A stretch of 26,974 bases of DNA. Source: JACKAN01 sp964502735 (GTDB taxonomy: Bacteria > Bdellovibrionota > Bdellovibrionia > Bdellovibrionales > UBA1609). The stretch is from the NCBI GenBank assembly GCA_964502735.1, contig CAZCYD010000040.1, forward strand, positions 1 to 26,974, read 5' to 3'. The notes beneath the pieces were generated by a model, which was given only the letters and a program-made list of their open reading frames with translations, ran no database searches and was not told the origin of the DNA. Each line of letters opens with the position of its first letter. The stretch's first letter is position 1. Position numbers and translations under genes: made by a program. Positions 15,717 through 23,524 of the stretch are shown in pieces.

Positions 15717-16397
15717 ATGAATCAAAGATTTTTAGATCAAACTTATTACGAGATACTCGAGATTCAGGTCGATGCTGCTGAACATGAAATCCACCGTGCA
15801 TATTTGGTTGCTAAAGAGACCTATTCGCCGGACTCCCCAGCCCTTTATACAATGTTTACTCCTGATGAGGCACGAGAACTTTCGCGCCTTATAGAAGAAG
15901 CCTATATGGTGCTGAGTAATCATGCGGCTCGCCGGGAATATGATTCGAGATTAATCGGACGGGCCTCGAACGCAAACGTAGCTGTTCAAGAATCTCAGAC
16001 GCTGAATTTTAATACCCACTCCAACCCCATGCAGGAAAAGGCAAGGTCAAACCCCAAAGGCATAGAACCCCTTCCTGCTGGTTATGCAAAAACTCGTCAT
16101 GGTTCTTATAAGGTGGACCTAGAATTTGAAAAGGAAGTCGCTGAGGCTACGGAATTTGACGGGCAATTTTTGGCTCGGCTTAGGAATTATAAATGTATTT
16201 CATTAGATAACTTAAGCGACGAAATTCGTGTCAGTCGGTCTTATCTGAAAGCTATTGAAGGCAATGACTATTCTTCTCTTCCTGCAGATGTTTTTGTAAG
16301 AGGCTTTGTGCTCCAGTACGCTAAGGCCATGGGTTTAGATGGAAATACTGTTGCCAATTCGTATATGAAAATTATGCGCAATGCCCGTCAACAATAA
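15717..16397 (+). CDS. J-domain-like/helix-turn-helix fusion protein
   Basis: The N-terminal 80 residues form a J-like domain (TYYEILEIQVDAAEHEIHRAY, then LSRLIEEAYMVLSNHAARREYD). Its HPD loop reads S37-P38-D39, so the histidine needed to stimulate Hsp70 is missing. A linker of about 60 residues leads to a RodZ/HTH_25-type domain at 145-222 (LRNYKCISLDNLSDEIRVSR, SYLKAIEGNDYSSLPADVF, VRGFVLQYAKAMGLD). Unlike RodZ it has no membrane helix and no periplasmic part in its 226 residues. It starts 4 nt after the ATPase and overlaps rluD by 17 nt. It may act as an adaptor for the ATPase, or bind DNA; the function is inferred only. Confidence 0.8.
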   Translation: MNQRFLDQTYYEILEIQVDAAEHEIHRAYLVAKETYSPDSPALYTMFTPDEARELSRLIEEAYMVLSNHAARREYDSRLIGRASNANVAVQESQTLNFNTHSNPMQEKARSNPKGIEPLPAGYAKTRHGSYKVDLEFEKEVAEATEFDGQFLARLRNYKCISLDNLSDEIRVSRSYLKAIEGNDYSSLPADVFVRGFVLQYAKAMGLDGNTVANSYMKIMRNARQQ

Positions 16398-17361
16398 GCA
16401 TATTTTTACTGTTCTCTCTCATCACGCCGGTCAAAGAATTGATAGGCTGCTTGTAGAAATTCCTGAAATCAGAACAAGATCTCGAGCTGCGAAACTCATT
16501 AGTCTCGGCCTTGTTTTAAAAAATGGATTGCCAATAAAACCTTCGTTAATTGTTTCTCCAGGTGAAACATTTGAAATTCTAATTCCCAACGAAACTAAAA
16601 ATTTATTGATGCCCTATGAATTCGCGCTCGATATTCACTATGAGGATGAATATCTTCTTGTTATCAATAAGCCAAGTGGACTTGTTGTTCACCCTTCTCA
16701 TGGTCATAACGAAAAAACCCTGGTGAATGCTCTCATTTACCATTGTAAAAACTTATCTATGGGTTTTGCAGAGAATAGACCTGGAATTGTGCACCGTCTA
16801 GATAAAGATACCTCCGGACTGATGGTTGTGGCTAAAAACGACATCGTTCATGCACACCTTGCCGTTCAATTTAAAAACAAAACTGTAAACAGAAGGTACA
16901 AGGCTCTTTGTTATGGAAAACCTAAACAAACTGTTCAGAGGGTCGAGTCCTACCTGATACGACACCCAATAAAAAGGAAAAAATTTTGTTCAGAGGCCCT
17001 TAATCCAAAAAAAGAGCAATATAAAGGCAAGTGGTCGGCGACAAATATCGAATTTATAGAAACATTTAAAAATCAGGTTTCTCTCGTACACTGTCGACTA
17101 GAAACAGGACGCACTCACCAAATTCGCGTTCATATGTCTGAGTTAAATCTACCGCTGTTAAATGACCCCATTTATTATTCAACGGGATCAAAAAAGCTTG
17201 TTCAGTCAAAAGATCTAAGAGCTTTAATAGAAAAAACTCATAGGCTTGGTCTTCACGCTTATTTGTTAGGTTTTACTCACCCCATAACTCAAGAGGTTCT
17301 AGAGTTTAAATTAGATTGGCCTGAAGACCTTCAAGAGCTTGTAGAGTATTTAAGTTTTTAA
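16381..17361 (+). CDS. rluD: RluD-family 23S rRNA/tRNA pseudouridine synthase
   Basis: The 326-residue protein has an N-terminal S4 RNA-binding domain (GQRIDRLL, RTRSRAAKLISLGLVLKNG) and a catalytic domain. The latter contains INKPSGLVVHPSHGH, HRLDKDTSGLMVV with catalytic D141, and GRTHQIRVH. It isomerises uridines in large-subunit rRNA (RluD) or a related target; the exact family member (RluC/RluD/other) cannot be decided by eye. The ATG lies inside the previous gene. It is the last gene of the rpsB-to-rluD run, and the 140-bp palindromic element begins 12 nt after its stop. Confidence 0.9.
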   Translation: MPVNNKHIFTVLSHHAGQRIDRLLVEIPEIRTRSRAAKLISLGLVLKNGLPIKPSLIVSPGETFEILIPNETKNLLMPYEFALDIHYEDEYLLVINKPSGLVVHPSHGHNEKTLVNALIYHCKNLSMGFAENRPGIVHRLDKDTSGLMVVAKNDIVHAHLAVQFKNKTVNRRYKALCYGKPKQTVQRVESYLIRHPIKRKKFCSEALNPKKEQYKGKWSATNIEFIETFKNQVSLVHCRLETGRTHQIRVHMSELNLPLLNDPIYYSTGSKKLVQSKDLRALIEKTHRLGLHAYLLGFTHPITQEVLEFKLDWPEDLQELVEYLSF

Positions 17362-17372
17362 AATCTGATTTG

Positions 17373-17512
17373 TTATACTCATTCCAAGAAATAATTGTCT
17401 AAAATTTTGTGAATGTGCCTCATGCTCATACAGCCGCAGCCTCAAGGCTGCGGAACTGCGCGTGAGGCACATTCACAAAATTTTAGACAATTATTTCTTG
17501 GAATGAGTATAA
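17373..17512. repeat. 140-bp long-hairpin element, copy A
   Basis: Two 53-nt arms (17373-17425 and 17460-17512) are perfect inverted repeats apart from one G-T wobble (17423 with 17462). Inside is an asymmetric internal loop (8 nt left, 6 nt right) and an apical stem ccgcagcc/ggctgcgg with a tcaa loop (17434-17453). A second copy of identical length lies at 23376-23515. The element fills the gap between the convergent rluD and surface-protein genes and could serve both as a transcription end or RNase III target. It carries no open reading frame of its own and no transposase is near. Confidence 0.9.
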
Positions 17513-17548
17513 TCTCCCACCTTTAAATTGCTCCCAGAAAAAAAATAC

Positions 17549-20023
17549 TTAAGGACAACCGGCGGTCTCACTGCCATTGGGGTGGTAAAAATCATGACTC
17601 GGTGGCAATTTGTCTCGCAAGTCCCACTTGCAGGCCAAGTAACCTTCCATATGGGTTCGTCTAGATGTGCTGAGAATGGTATTGTAAAAAATAACCTCCA
17701 TAATCTCCCCATGATAGGCGCGGGCAGCACTGCTAGTATCTCCACCAATAGTTAAATTAATTGTAGTTGTATAAGAGGCGGGTATAACTTGATTGGTTAC
17801 CGTCTGAGTGCCGTTCCAAAAGGTGTTCCATTGTTTGGCCCCACCATCGTGATAAGCTGCAACGAGATGCTCTTCTCCAGAACTCGTGGGTTGTGGTGAG
17901 ATTGCAGAACTGTTCCAGCCAAATATAAGATTATTCGCCGGCGCAAGGTTGTTCCGTATTAGACCTACCCAGGGATAGAAATTTGCCGAAGTTGTCACCC
18001 AATTTACAAGGGGTCGACAACAAGAGCCGGAATTGTCGGACTGTGCTTGGACGCGAGTAACCACAAAATAACTAATAACGGAATTGGCATCGAAATTTAG
18101 GTTCGCATTTGTCAATAGATTGTTAGTTCCATTAAAGTAGAGCCCCCTTGTTCCATAGGTGGGCTTGTTAGAAGATCTGGTCACATGATTTCCGGCACCA
18201 CTTCGATCGGCCCAACAACCCACAGGGTCTCCAAACACAGCAGATAAAGCACCTGTACAACTATGGGCCTGAAATAGGGTGGAGGCCTCAGCGGCATCTA
18301 GCCACATAAGAAGATTTTCAGAATCAATCGGGAAGGCGACGTAGGTTGCACTAGATGAAGAACATGCTGTCGTATTGCCGGCAGCATCTACAGCTCTCAC
18401 CCAGTACTGAGTTGTCGTTTCTGCGACAACATTAATAGATATAGAAAAATCTCCATTCAGGTCGGCGGAAGCTGAATCAACAAAGGTGTTGCAAGAATTG
18501 TCGGAATACAAATTAACAGTTGCGTTTGGCTCCGTAATGCCAACGATCGCAGGATTCAAATTTGAAGAAGGTGAGGGGGGTTGGGTGCCCGTAATGATCA
18601 ATGGAGCAGGAGGGTTTGAGTCTTCAATGATTGTCACAGATGTTATTGAACAAGGCGACTCATTCCCAATTGTGTTGGTGGAAGTCGCGTAAATGGTGGT
18701 GATAGAATTATTAGGAACAGTCGCCGTAACAGAAAAATTTCCTGCAGAGTTCGCAGTGCCCTGGCCAATTGTACTACCTGTGCAATTGGAATTATTATAG
18801 AGCTTGACAGTGAAATTGGGTCCCGTAGATCCATAAACAATAGGATTGTTATTGTTGATGGGAGAGACAACATTGATTCCTGTCACCGAGGGAGCTGAAG
18901 GTACGCCTGGCAATATGGTTGTGCTAAAGTATATGATATTTGAGGCTCCATAGGGGTCGGTTCCGACAACTCTAAACTCAATGTTTGTATTGGCGCGTGA
19001 ATGCTGGGGGACCCATCCTGATAAAGTTCCCGTTATAGTGCTAAAACTGGCCGTTCCTCCGCCTTCGTTTAATAAGGTGGAACAACTTGCTGCGGATCCA
19101 TCCATAGAGTTATTTATACTTGTATCAAAATGGCAGGAGTAGGTAATTTGATCTCCATCGATATCTAGATCTGTGCCCGTAACCGAGTCATTTGCGTCTA
19201 TGTTAGTGATAACTTCACCTGAGTAAAACTGCGGACTGGCTATTGGACTTAAATTGGGAGCGCTATTAACTGTTGTAGATGCAGTCATATCAACAGTATT
19301 TGTTTCTTGGTTTCCGAGAGCATCTATGGCTCTAACTCTCCAAGTGTAACTGCTGTTTGGGTCTAGACCAGTTACGAGACCATTAGTGACGGTTCCTCCA
19401 GAATTGGCAATGGTCATCTGGTAATTCATACTGTCACCGAGCCCCATTCTAAATATCATAAAAGACTTTGCATCTGGAGTAGGGTCCCAATTTAGAGTCA
19501 TGGAGTTGTGGTTAATATGAGTTATAGATTGAATTCCAGAAAAATTAATCGGACTAATGCCCTGTCCAGAAAGACCCATATTTCTTTTAAGGCTGGCTCC
19601 ACTCAAAGAAGCTAAGTACAAACCTTCTAGAGTCATGTTGTGCAACCCGGGCGACTTGGGCGTAAATTGGACAGTTAATTGACAAGACTGATTGGGTTGA
19701 AACCCTTCAGGCTTTCTCGGACAATTATCTCCCACCAAACTAAAATGATTATTATCTCCCAAAAAATCTTCAATATAAACAGTTTGGGTGGATTTGTTGG
19801 AAACTGAAATTAATTTTCCAGCTATTCCCGTATAGGATTCTAAGGGGCCAAAATCGTAGCTGGAAGGTTCAAATTCAATAGCGGAGGTGCCAATTGTTTC
19901 AGAATTCTCAGCGGTGGGCTCTTCAGCAGAATCTAAAAACTTAAAATCATCACTCTTTTTTAAGCAAGAGAAATTTACTAAAATAGCTAGAAGTAAAAAA
20001 AACTGATTGAAGAATCTAATCAT
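17549..20023 (-). CDS. large multidomain surface lipoprotein, probable adhesin
   Basis: The 824-residue product starts with a lipoprotein-like signal peptide (LLLAILVNFSC, cysteine at 20, a relaxed lipobox). Domains read in order as an ASH/choice-of-anchor-type beta domain (about 48-155, SYDFGPL, then CQLTVQFTP), an FN3 domain (157-252, LDPNSSYTWRVRAID) and a cadherin/Ig-like unit (255-365, DIDGDQITYSC). Two Ig-like repeats follow (366-460 and 463-555, each with GSTGPNFTVKLYNNSNC or GITEPNATVNLYSDNSC). Last is a LamG/concanavalin-like domain (about 560-820, LLMWLDA, CWADRSGAGNHV, YFNGTNNLL). Such architecture suits binding of glycans or proteins at the cell surface, for prey or substrate contact; this is inference. 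The 3' end faces copy A of the hairpin element. Confidence 0.85.
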   Translation of the reverse strand: MIRFFNQFFLLLAILVNFSCLKKSDDFKFLDSAEEPTAENSETIGTSAIEFEPSSYDFGPLESYTGIAGKLISVSNKSTQTVYIEDFLGDNNHFSLVGDNCPRKPEGFQPNQSCQLTVQFTPKSPGLHNMTLEGLYLASLSGASLKRNMGLSGQGISPINFSGIQSITHINHNSMTLNWDPTPDAKSFMIFRMGLGDSMNYQMTIANSGGTVTNGLVTGLDPNSSYTWRVRAIDALGNQETNTVDMTASTTVNSAPNLSPIASPQFYSGEVITNIDANDSVTGTDLDIDGDQITYSCHFDTSINNSMDGSAASCSTLLNEGGGTASFSTITGTLSGWVPQHSRANTNIEFRVVGTDPYGASNIIYFSTTILPGVPSAPSVTGINVVSPINNNNPIVYGSTGPNFTVKLYNNSNCTGSTIGQGTANSAGNFSVTATVPNNSITTIYATSTNTIGNESPCSITSVTIIEDSNPPAPLIITGTQPPSPSSNLNPAIVGITEPNATVNLYSDNSCNTFVDSASADLNGDFSISINVVAETTTQYWVRAVDAAGNTTACSSSSATYVAFPIDSENLLMWLDAAEASTLFQAHSCTGALSAVFGDPVGCWADRSGAGNHVTRSSNKPTYGTRGLYFNGTNNLLTNANLNFDANSVISYFVVTRVQAQSDNSGSCCRPLVNWVTTSANFYPWVGLIRNNLAPANNLIFGWNSSAISPQPTSSGEEHLVAAYHDGGAKQWNTFWNGTQTVTNQVIPASYTTTINLTIGGDTSSAARAYHGEIMEVIFYNTILSTSRRTHMEGYLACKWDLRDKLPPSHDFYHPNGSETAGCP

Positions 20024-20103
20024 TAAGTACCCAAAATTTTATGCAGCAGTATTATCAATAATTATCAAATGTATATCGACAAAAATTGAGTTGGGCTTAA
20101 ATA

Positions 20104-20146
20104 GTGAAGGGTGATCTGTGAAGGGTGATCAAAATGACACAGATCA
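20104..20146. repeat. tandem 13-mer with an overlapping inverted repeat
   Basis: gtgaagggtgatc occurs at 20104-20116 and 20118-20130. The 9-mer tgatctgtg (20112-20120) is repeated inverted as cacagatca at 20138-20146. The array lies between the end of the 20236 gene and the start of the 17549-20023 gene (both minus). It could be a regulatory site for the latter or the transcript end of the former. No T tract follows on the minus strand, so a standard terminator is unlikely. Confidence 0.5.
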
Positions 20147-20235
20147 GAACTGCACGGACCACAATTCAAATCACAAACTGTGCTAGAGAGAGGTCTGGAC
20201 CACTAGATTAACTTTCTAATGAGCATTAGGTTTTA

Positions 20236-21802
20236 CTACCTGATGTGTTCGTACCCACTGCCACCTAATAATCGAACTAATGAAGGGTCCCCACTGGGGT
20301 GAATTCCATAAATGTAAACCGGTTGATTTTTGTACTGTGCAGAATTGGGGATTTCCACTTTATAGCGAATGGGCTTGTACAAGGGTAGACTACAAGCCTT
20401 AGAAACACCCTCTTCACCAGGAAACAAAGTTCTAGCTTGAGAGATCAAAGTGCCCATTGGGTGGGGGCCGCCAGCATAGATATGTAAATTAATTGATAGA
20501 GGAGCTCCTTGTGAGCAGGCCCACCCCCACACAAATTGACGTCCATTTTCGACGACAATGCCATCAATGCCACCAACAACCTCACCGTACACAATTTGTG
20601 GTTGTGGTTGTGGTTGTTCCGCCGCAGGTACTAGGGCAAGATTTTTCACTTCCACTTGATTTTGATAGCCACCCCAAATCTCCCAGCCAATCAAGACCAT
20701 ATTAACGTGATAATCCTCGATACTTAAATTTTCTCCATATGTTGACTTTAAAAGCTTTAAGCTATCTATAGCTAAGCCTTCTACATCAATATCAAAATTT
20801 ACCCATTTATTAAGACTCAAGGATGAATACCCTGGAGCAAAATAAACAACATTTCCGTATTGATCGGCATTTATCCATGGTGCGGGGTTTTTGTGTTGTA
20901 TGGCATCTTCAGAGTAAAACATTGGGATGAGTGCGTAAATTTGATTAGCATTTATATTGTTGCCAACTTTTTGTGGGAAATTTTTGTGGCGCAATACGGC
21001 TGCCATATAAAAAAGTTCGTGGTTTGGGACTTTGCCATCCGCCCACACTCCCTCCTCGCACTCTGGTGCACCTAAACGTGTACTTAAGTTAAGTTTTACA
21101 GAAGATTTCCACCTAAGATTGTACTTGCCTAAGGCAAGTTCTCGGCGAGAGTTTGATGAATCCTCTATGTGTTGGCCGATCAAGAAGTGGGGCCAGTTGG
21201 TATCACGGTCACCAAAGCGAGGTTGATTCTGAGGGCCATCAGGGAGAGAGAGATTGCACCCTTTGCGCCACTCTTTTCGAGTGTCATACGACATCTTAAA
21301 ATGACCAGGGCTTATAATGTTAAATTGTTTCGATTGATCCGCTGACGAATAAATGAGCTGTCCATTATTCTGAGTTGGGGTTTGAGTATTTTCACAGAAA
21401 TAAGTGTTTTCAGCTATTTCCCAAAAAAGCCAAGAAGAGGAGCTAAGATTTGGGAGTAATGTGTTCCATCGATTTCGACAATCCTGACTGGTGGAAGCCG
21501 GTAGAGTATTGGCCCAACCATGTTGAATACCAGAATTAAAGGTAGAATCGCGAAAAAAATTATTTTTGTAAATATAAGAAGGGCTATTTTCTAGCTGATA
21601 ACCGGATCCTTCATCAGAAAAATTCTCGTCCCTATTTTCTAGAGATTCTGAGTCTCGGTTAATTCCCCCAGCGGAGTTATTTGTTGAGGTTGAATGAGTT
21701 GAATTAAAGGACGAATCGCAACTTTGGAAACTAACAACTAAAATAGTGAGTCCAAATAAAATAGATCCATTTTTTATTATCTTTAAAGGTGGTATGTCTC
21801 AT
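20236..21802 (-). CDS. lipoprotein with C-terminal GWAC-type domain; apparent 5' frameshift
   Basis: The last 352 codons (from an ATG at 21294) are open, but the same frame runs on upstream without a stop to about 21780. There it encodes a lipoprotein signal peptide (ILFGLTILVVSFQSC). No ATG, GTG or TTG is available in that frame. An ATG at 21802, with ggtgat upstream, begins MRHTTFKDNK and joins the frame if the six-base A run (plus-strand T run 21770-21775) is read one base shorter. The corrected protein has 521 residues with the lipid cysteine at 28. The C-terminal 120 residues (GGIDGIVVENG, FVWGWACSQG, LHIYAGGPHPMG, PVYIYGIHPSGD) form a domain I associate with secreted proteins of deltaproteobacterial-type genomes. 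The middle is unrecognised. The frameshift may be genuine, phase variation, or a sequence error. Confidence 0.7.
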
Positions 21803-21862
21803 TTTAATCACCAATATGTATTGAGTCGAAACAATTGCTGAAAACGAATCAAAATGGGACAT
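21794..21862. repeat. inverted copies of a 12-nt start-context motif
   Basis: atgtctcatttt at 21794-21805 (the reverse complement holds the ATG of the minus lipoprotein) is matched by aaaatgggacat at 21851-21862 with one difference. A third copy, aaaatgagacat, lies at 22134-22145 inside the start of the plus lipoprotein. The 20-nt windows at 21845-21864 and 22128-22147 agree at 16 positions. It could be a regulator site or the remnant of a duplicated gene start. Confidence 0.5.
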
Positions 21863-22124
21863 TAGTTAGGTGAGCATAAGGCTATTCGAATTTTGGAAAA
21901 TTTTTGGAAAAATCTCAACTTTATACAAAAGTCTCCGATAAGCCTTTAGTGCGGCTTTATCAATATTTTTGCGAGTAGATTTTTGTGTAAAGTTTTGGCA
22001 AGCGTCAGGCAGACAGAAGCAGGAGTGCAGCCCTATTAGGATCATTTGTGCCTGATTAGCTAGATTTGAGATGGTAATGTGGCACATTTTGTGAATCGGT
22101 GTATGTACAGGGGATAATGAGTAA
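21803..22124. other. divergent intergenic region between two lipoproteins
   Basis: This 322-nt gap separates the minus-strand GWAC lipoprotein from the plus-strand lipoprotein at 22125. It must hold both promoters; I cannot fix either with confidence. It contains aaaatgggacat at 21851-21862, closely matching the start-codon context aaaatgagacat of both flanking genes. On the plus strand this pseudo-start stops after three codons. A minus-strand frame of 89 codons crosses the gap but has no supporting features. Confidence 0.5.
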
Positions 22125-23378
22125 ATGCGTTTCAAAATGAGACATAATCTTAAAAAAAATTATTCTGTCATACTGATTTTTTTGACAATCCTTCTCTCGT
22201 TTCAAAACTGTGCAGAGCCTCTTCAGATTGAGGATCAGAGCTATGGTTCAAAATCTGACACCTACCCATTTGCTTTCGAAACAAAAGTCGACACGTTTGC
22301 CTACATGTCTTGTGCGGGATTTGAAACCACGACGTTTAATAACAAGGCCATTTTCAGTTTCAAGTCAGGAGCTTACAGATCGGGCTCAGGAATTGGACTC
22401 AATACCTCTTTTATAGAGTCTATAGGGAACATGAGGATGACACAGCAGGAACAGGTCCTGTCTCAAGGTGCGGCCAACAAGGGGGCACAAGTTCAGACAG
22501 CTATGAGGAGAAGATCAAACCTTCTCGAGTACTACGTTGCTGATACAAGCGGGCAGGGCACAGAAGGAGTAGATTTTGATAATGTTTTGAATCCCCTCGA
22601 CAGTGAGGACTTACTGAGGCCAATCATTGCGGGAAAAGGATCTCGAATAGGTTATTTTTCTAATCTTCCTGGACTAGAAAATCGCAGAATTGAAAGCCAT
22701 CTTTATTTTAACGGTAGCGAAGAGTTGGCTCGGGATTTGCGCTCAAGGCTTCACAATGGTGAACTCATATATTCTATGGGTTACGTTGATGTCGGGGGAA
22801 CGCACCCTGTAGTCCCAATGTCTCCAGGGGAGAGCGCGAGCGGTGGGGCTTATGGATTAGGTCTAAGAATGATATTTGCCAAGGGACACGGACTAGATGG
22901 TTTTGGCAATATCAGACCTTATACGAGCACTTCAGATGCGCGGACCTTGCAGAGTCTGCGCGAAGTTGACTTACTAAAACCAGGTATAGAAAAAACCCAG
23001 GCTGAAGCCAATTGGATTTGTCCCGAGAATTTAAGATTCATGATCGTCAGACCACAAGACAATGGGGATGTGCTTTGTGGTGCAACTTCGGCAGCGGGCA
23101 TTAATTTTGGTTATTATGAAGATCCCATGAATCCCACAAATGTAAGTCTCGAAGAGTACCAGGCTGTGAGGTCCATACTTCCTGTCGAGTATTGGCATGT
23201 GGATTTCAAAAAAAGATGTGTTGTAAATAAAGAGTCAGATGACAAATGTTATGATGTTTCTCAAACAAAACAAATTAACTATTTTAATGGATCAAATTCC
23301 TTTCCTGCAACATGTGGAAGCGGGGAAGACGAAACTTATCAGTGTCCTCACTATGTCAGCATTTGTTATTTGAAGTAA
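22125..23378 (+). CDS. predicted lipoprotein of unknown function
   Basis: The 417-residue product carries a lipoprotein signal peptide ending SFQNC, almost the same as SFQSC of the divergent neighbour. The ATG at 22125 has aggggat at 11 nt; an internal ATG at 22137 gives MRHNLKKN and matches the neighbour's MRHTTFKD, so it may be the true start (413 residues, lipid cysteine at 25). The body has eight or more cysteines, concentrated at the C-terminus (KRCVVN, DKCYDV, ATCGSG, YQCPHYVSICYLK), suggesting disulfides in an extracytoplasmic protein. No enzymatic motif is recognised. The stop codon TAA (23376-23378) is supplied by the first bases of hairpin element copy B. Confidence 0.75.
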   Translation: MRFKMRHNLKKNYSVILIFLTILLSFQNCAEPLQIEDQSYGSKSDTYPFAFETKVDTFAYMSCAGFETTTFNNKAIFSFKSGAYRSGSGIGLNTSFIESIGNMRMTQQEQVLSQGAANKGAQVQTAMRRRSNLLEYYVADTSGQGTEGVDFDNVLNPLDSEDLLRPIIAGKGSRIGYFSNLPGLENRRIESHLYFNGSEELARDLRSRLHNGELIYSMGYVDVGGTHPVVPMSPGESASGGAYGLGLRMIFAKGHGLDGFGNIRPYTSTSDARTLQSLREVDLLKPGIEKTQAEANWICPENLRFMIVRPQDNGDVLCGATSAAGINFGYYEDPMNPTNVSLEEYQAVRSILPVEYWHVDFKKRCVVNKESDDKCYDVSQTKQINYFNGSNSFPATCGSGEDETYQCPHYVSICYLK

Positions 23379-23515
23379 TACCCATTCCAAAAAATAATCG
23401 TCTAAAATTTTGTGAATGCGCCTCATGCTCATACAGCCGCAGCCTTGAAGCTGCGGAACTGCGCGTGAGGCGCATTCACAAAATTTTAGACGATTATTTT
23501 TTGGAATGAGTATAA
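23376..23515. repeat. 140-bp long-hairpin element, copy B
   Basis: It has the same length, order and orientation as copy A, with arms 23376-23428 and 23463-23515. Of 53 arm pairs, two at the outer left end are broken (23377 with 23514, 23382 with 23509). The rest pair, including the same G-T wobble as in copy A (23426 with 23465). Three pairs differ from copy A on both arms. The apical stem is 7 bp with loop cttgaa. It lies between the convergent lipoprotein (22125-23378) and M23 peptidase (23525-24607) genes and overlaps the lipoprotein stop codon. Confidence 0.9.
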
Positions 23516-23524
23516 ACCATAATT

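Noticed and set aside
17373..17512. The hairpin elements as integron attC sites
   Set aside because: attC sites need R'/R'' boxes of the GTTRRRY/RYYYAAC type and an integrase; neither is visible, and the arms pair far too perfectly.
17373..17512. The hairpin elements as ordinary Rho-independent terminators
   Set aside because: The stems are 53 bp and conserved between two loci to the outer ends, and no T tract follows the full stem. Termination may still be a side function of the GC-rich inner part.
21866..22135. 89-codon minus-strand frame in the divergent gap
   Set aside because: It starts inside the opposite lipoprotein gene, has no ribosome site or recognisable motif, and would occupy the promoter region of both genes.
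23312..23509. 65-codon plus-strand frame through copy B
   Set aside because: It runs through the lipoprotein 3' end in another frame and across the palindrome; its length comes from the repeat, with no ribosome site or protein-like features.
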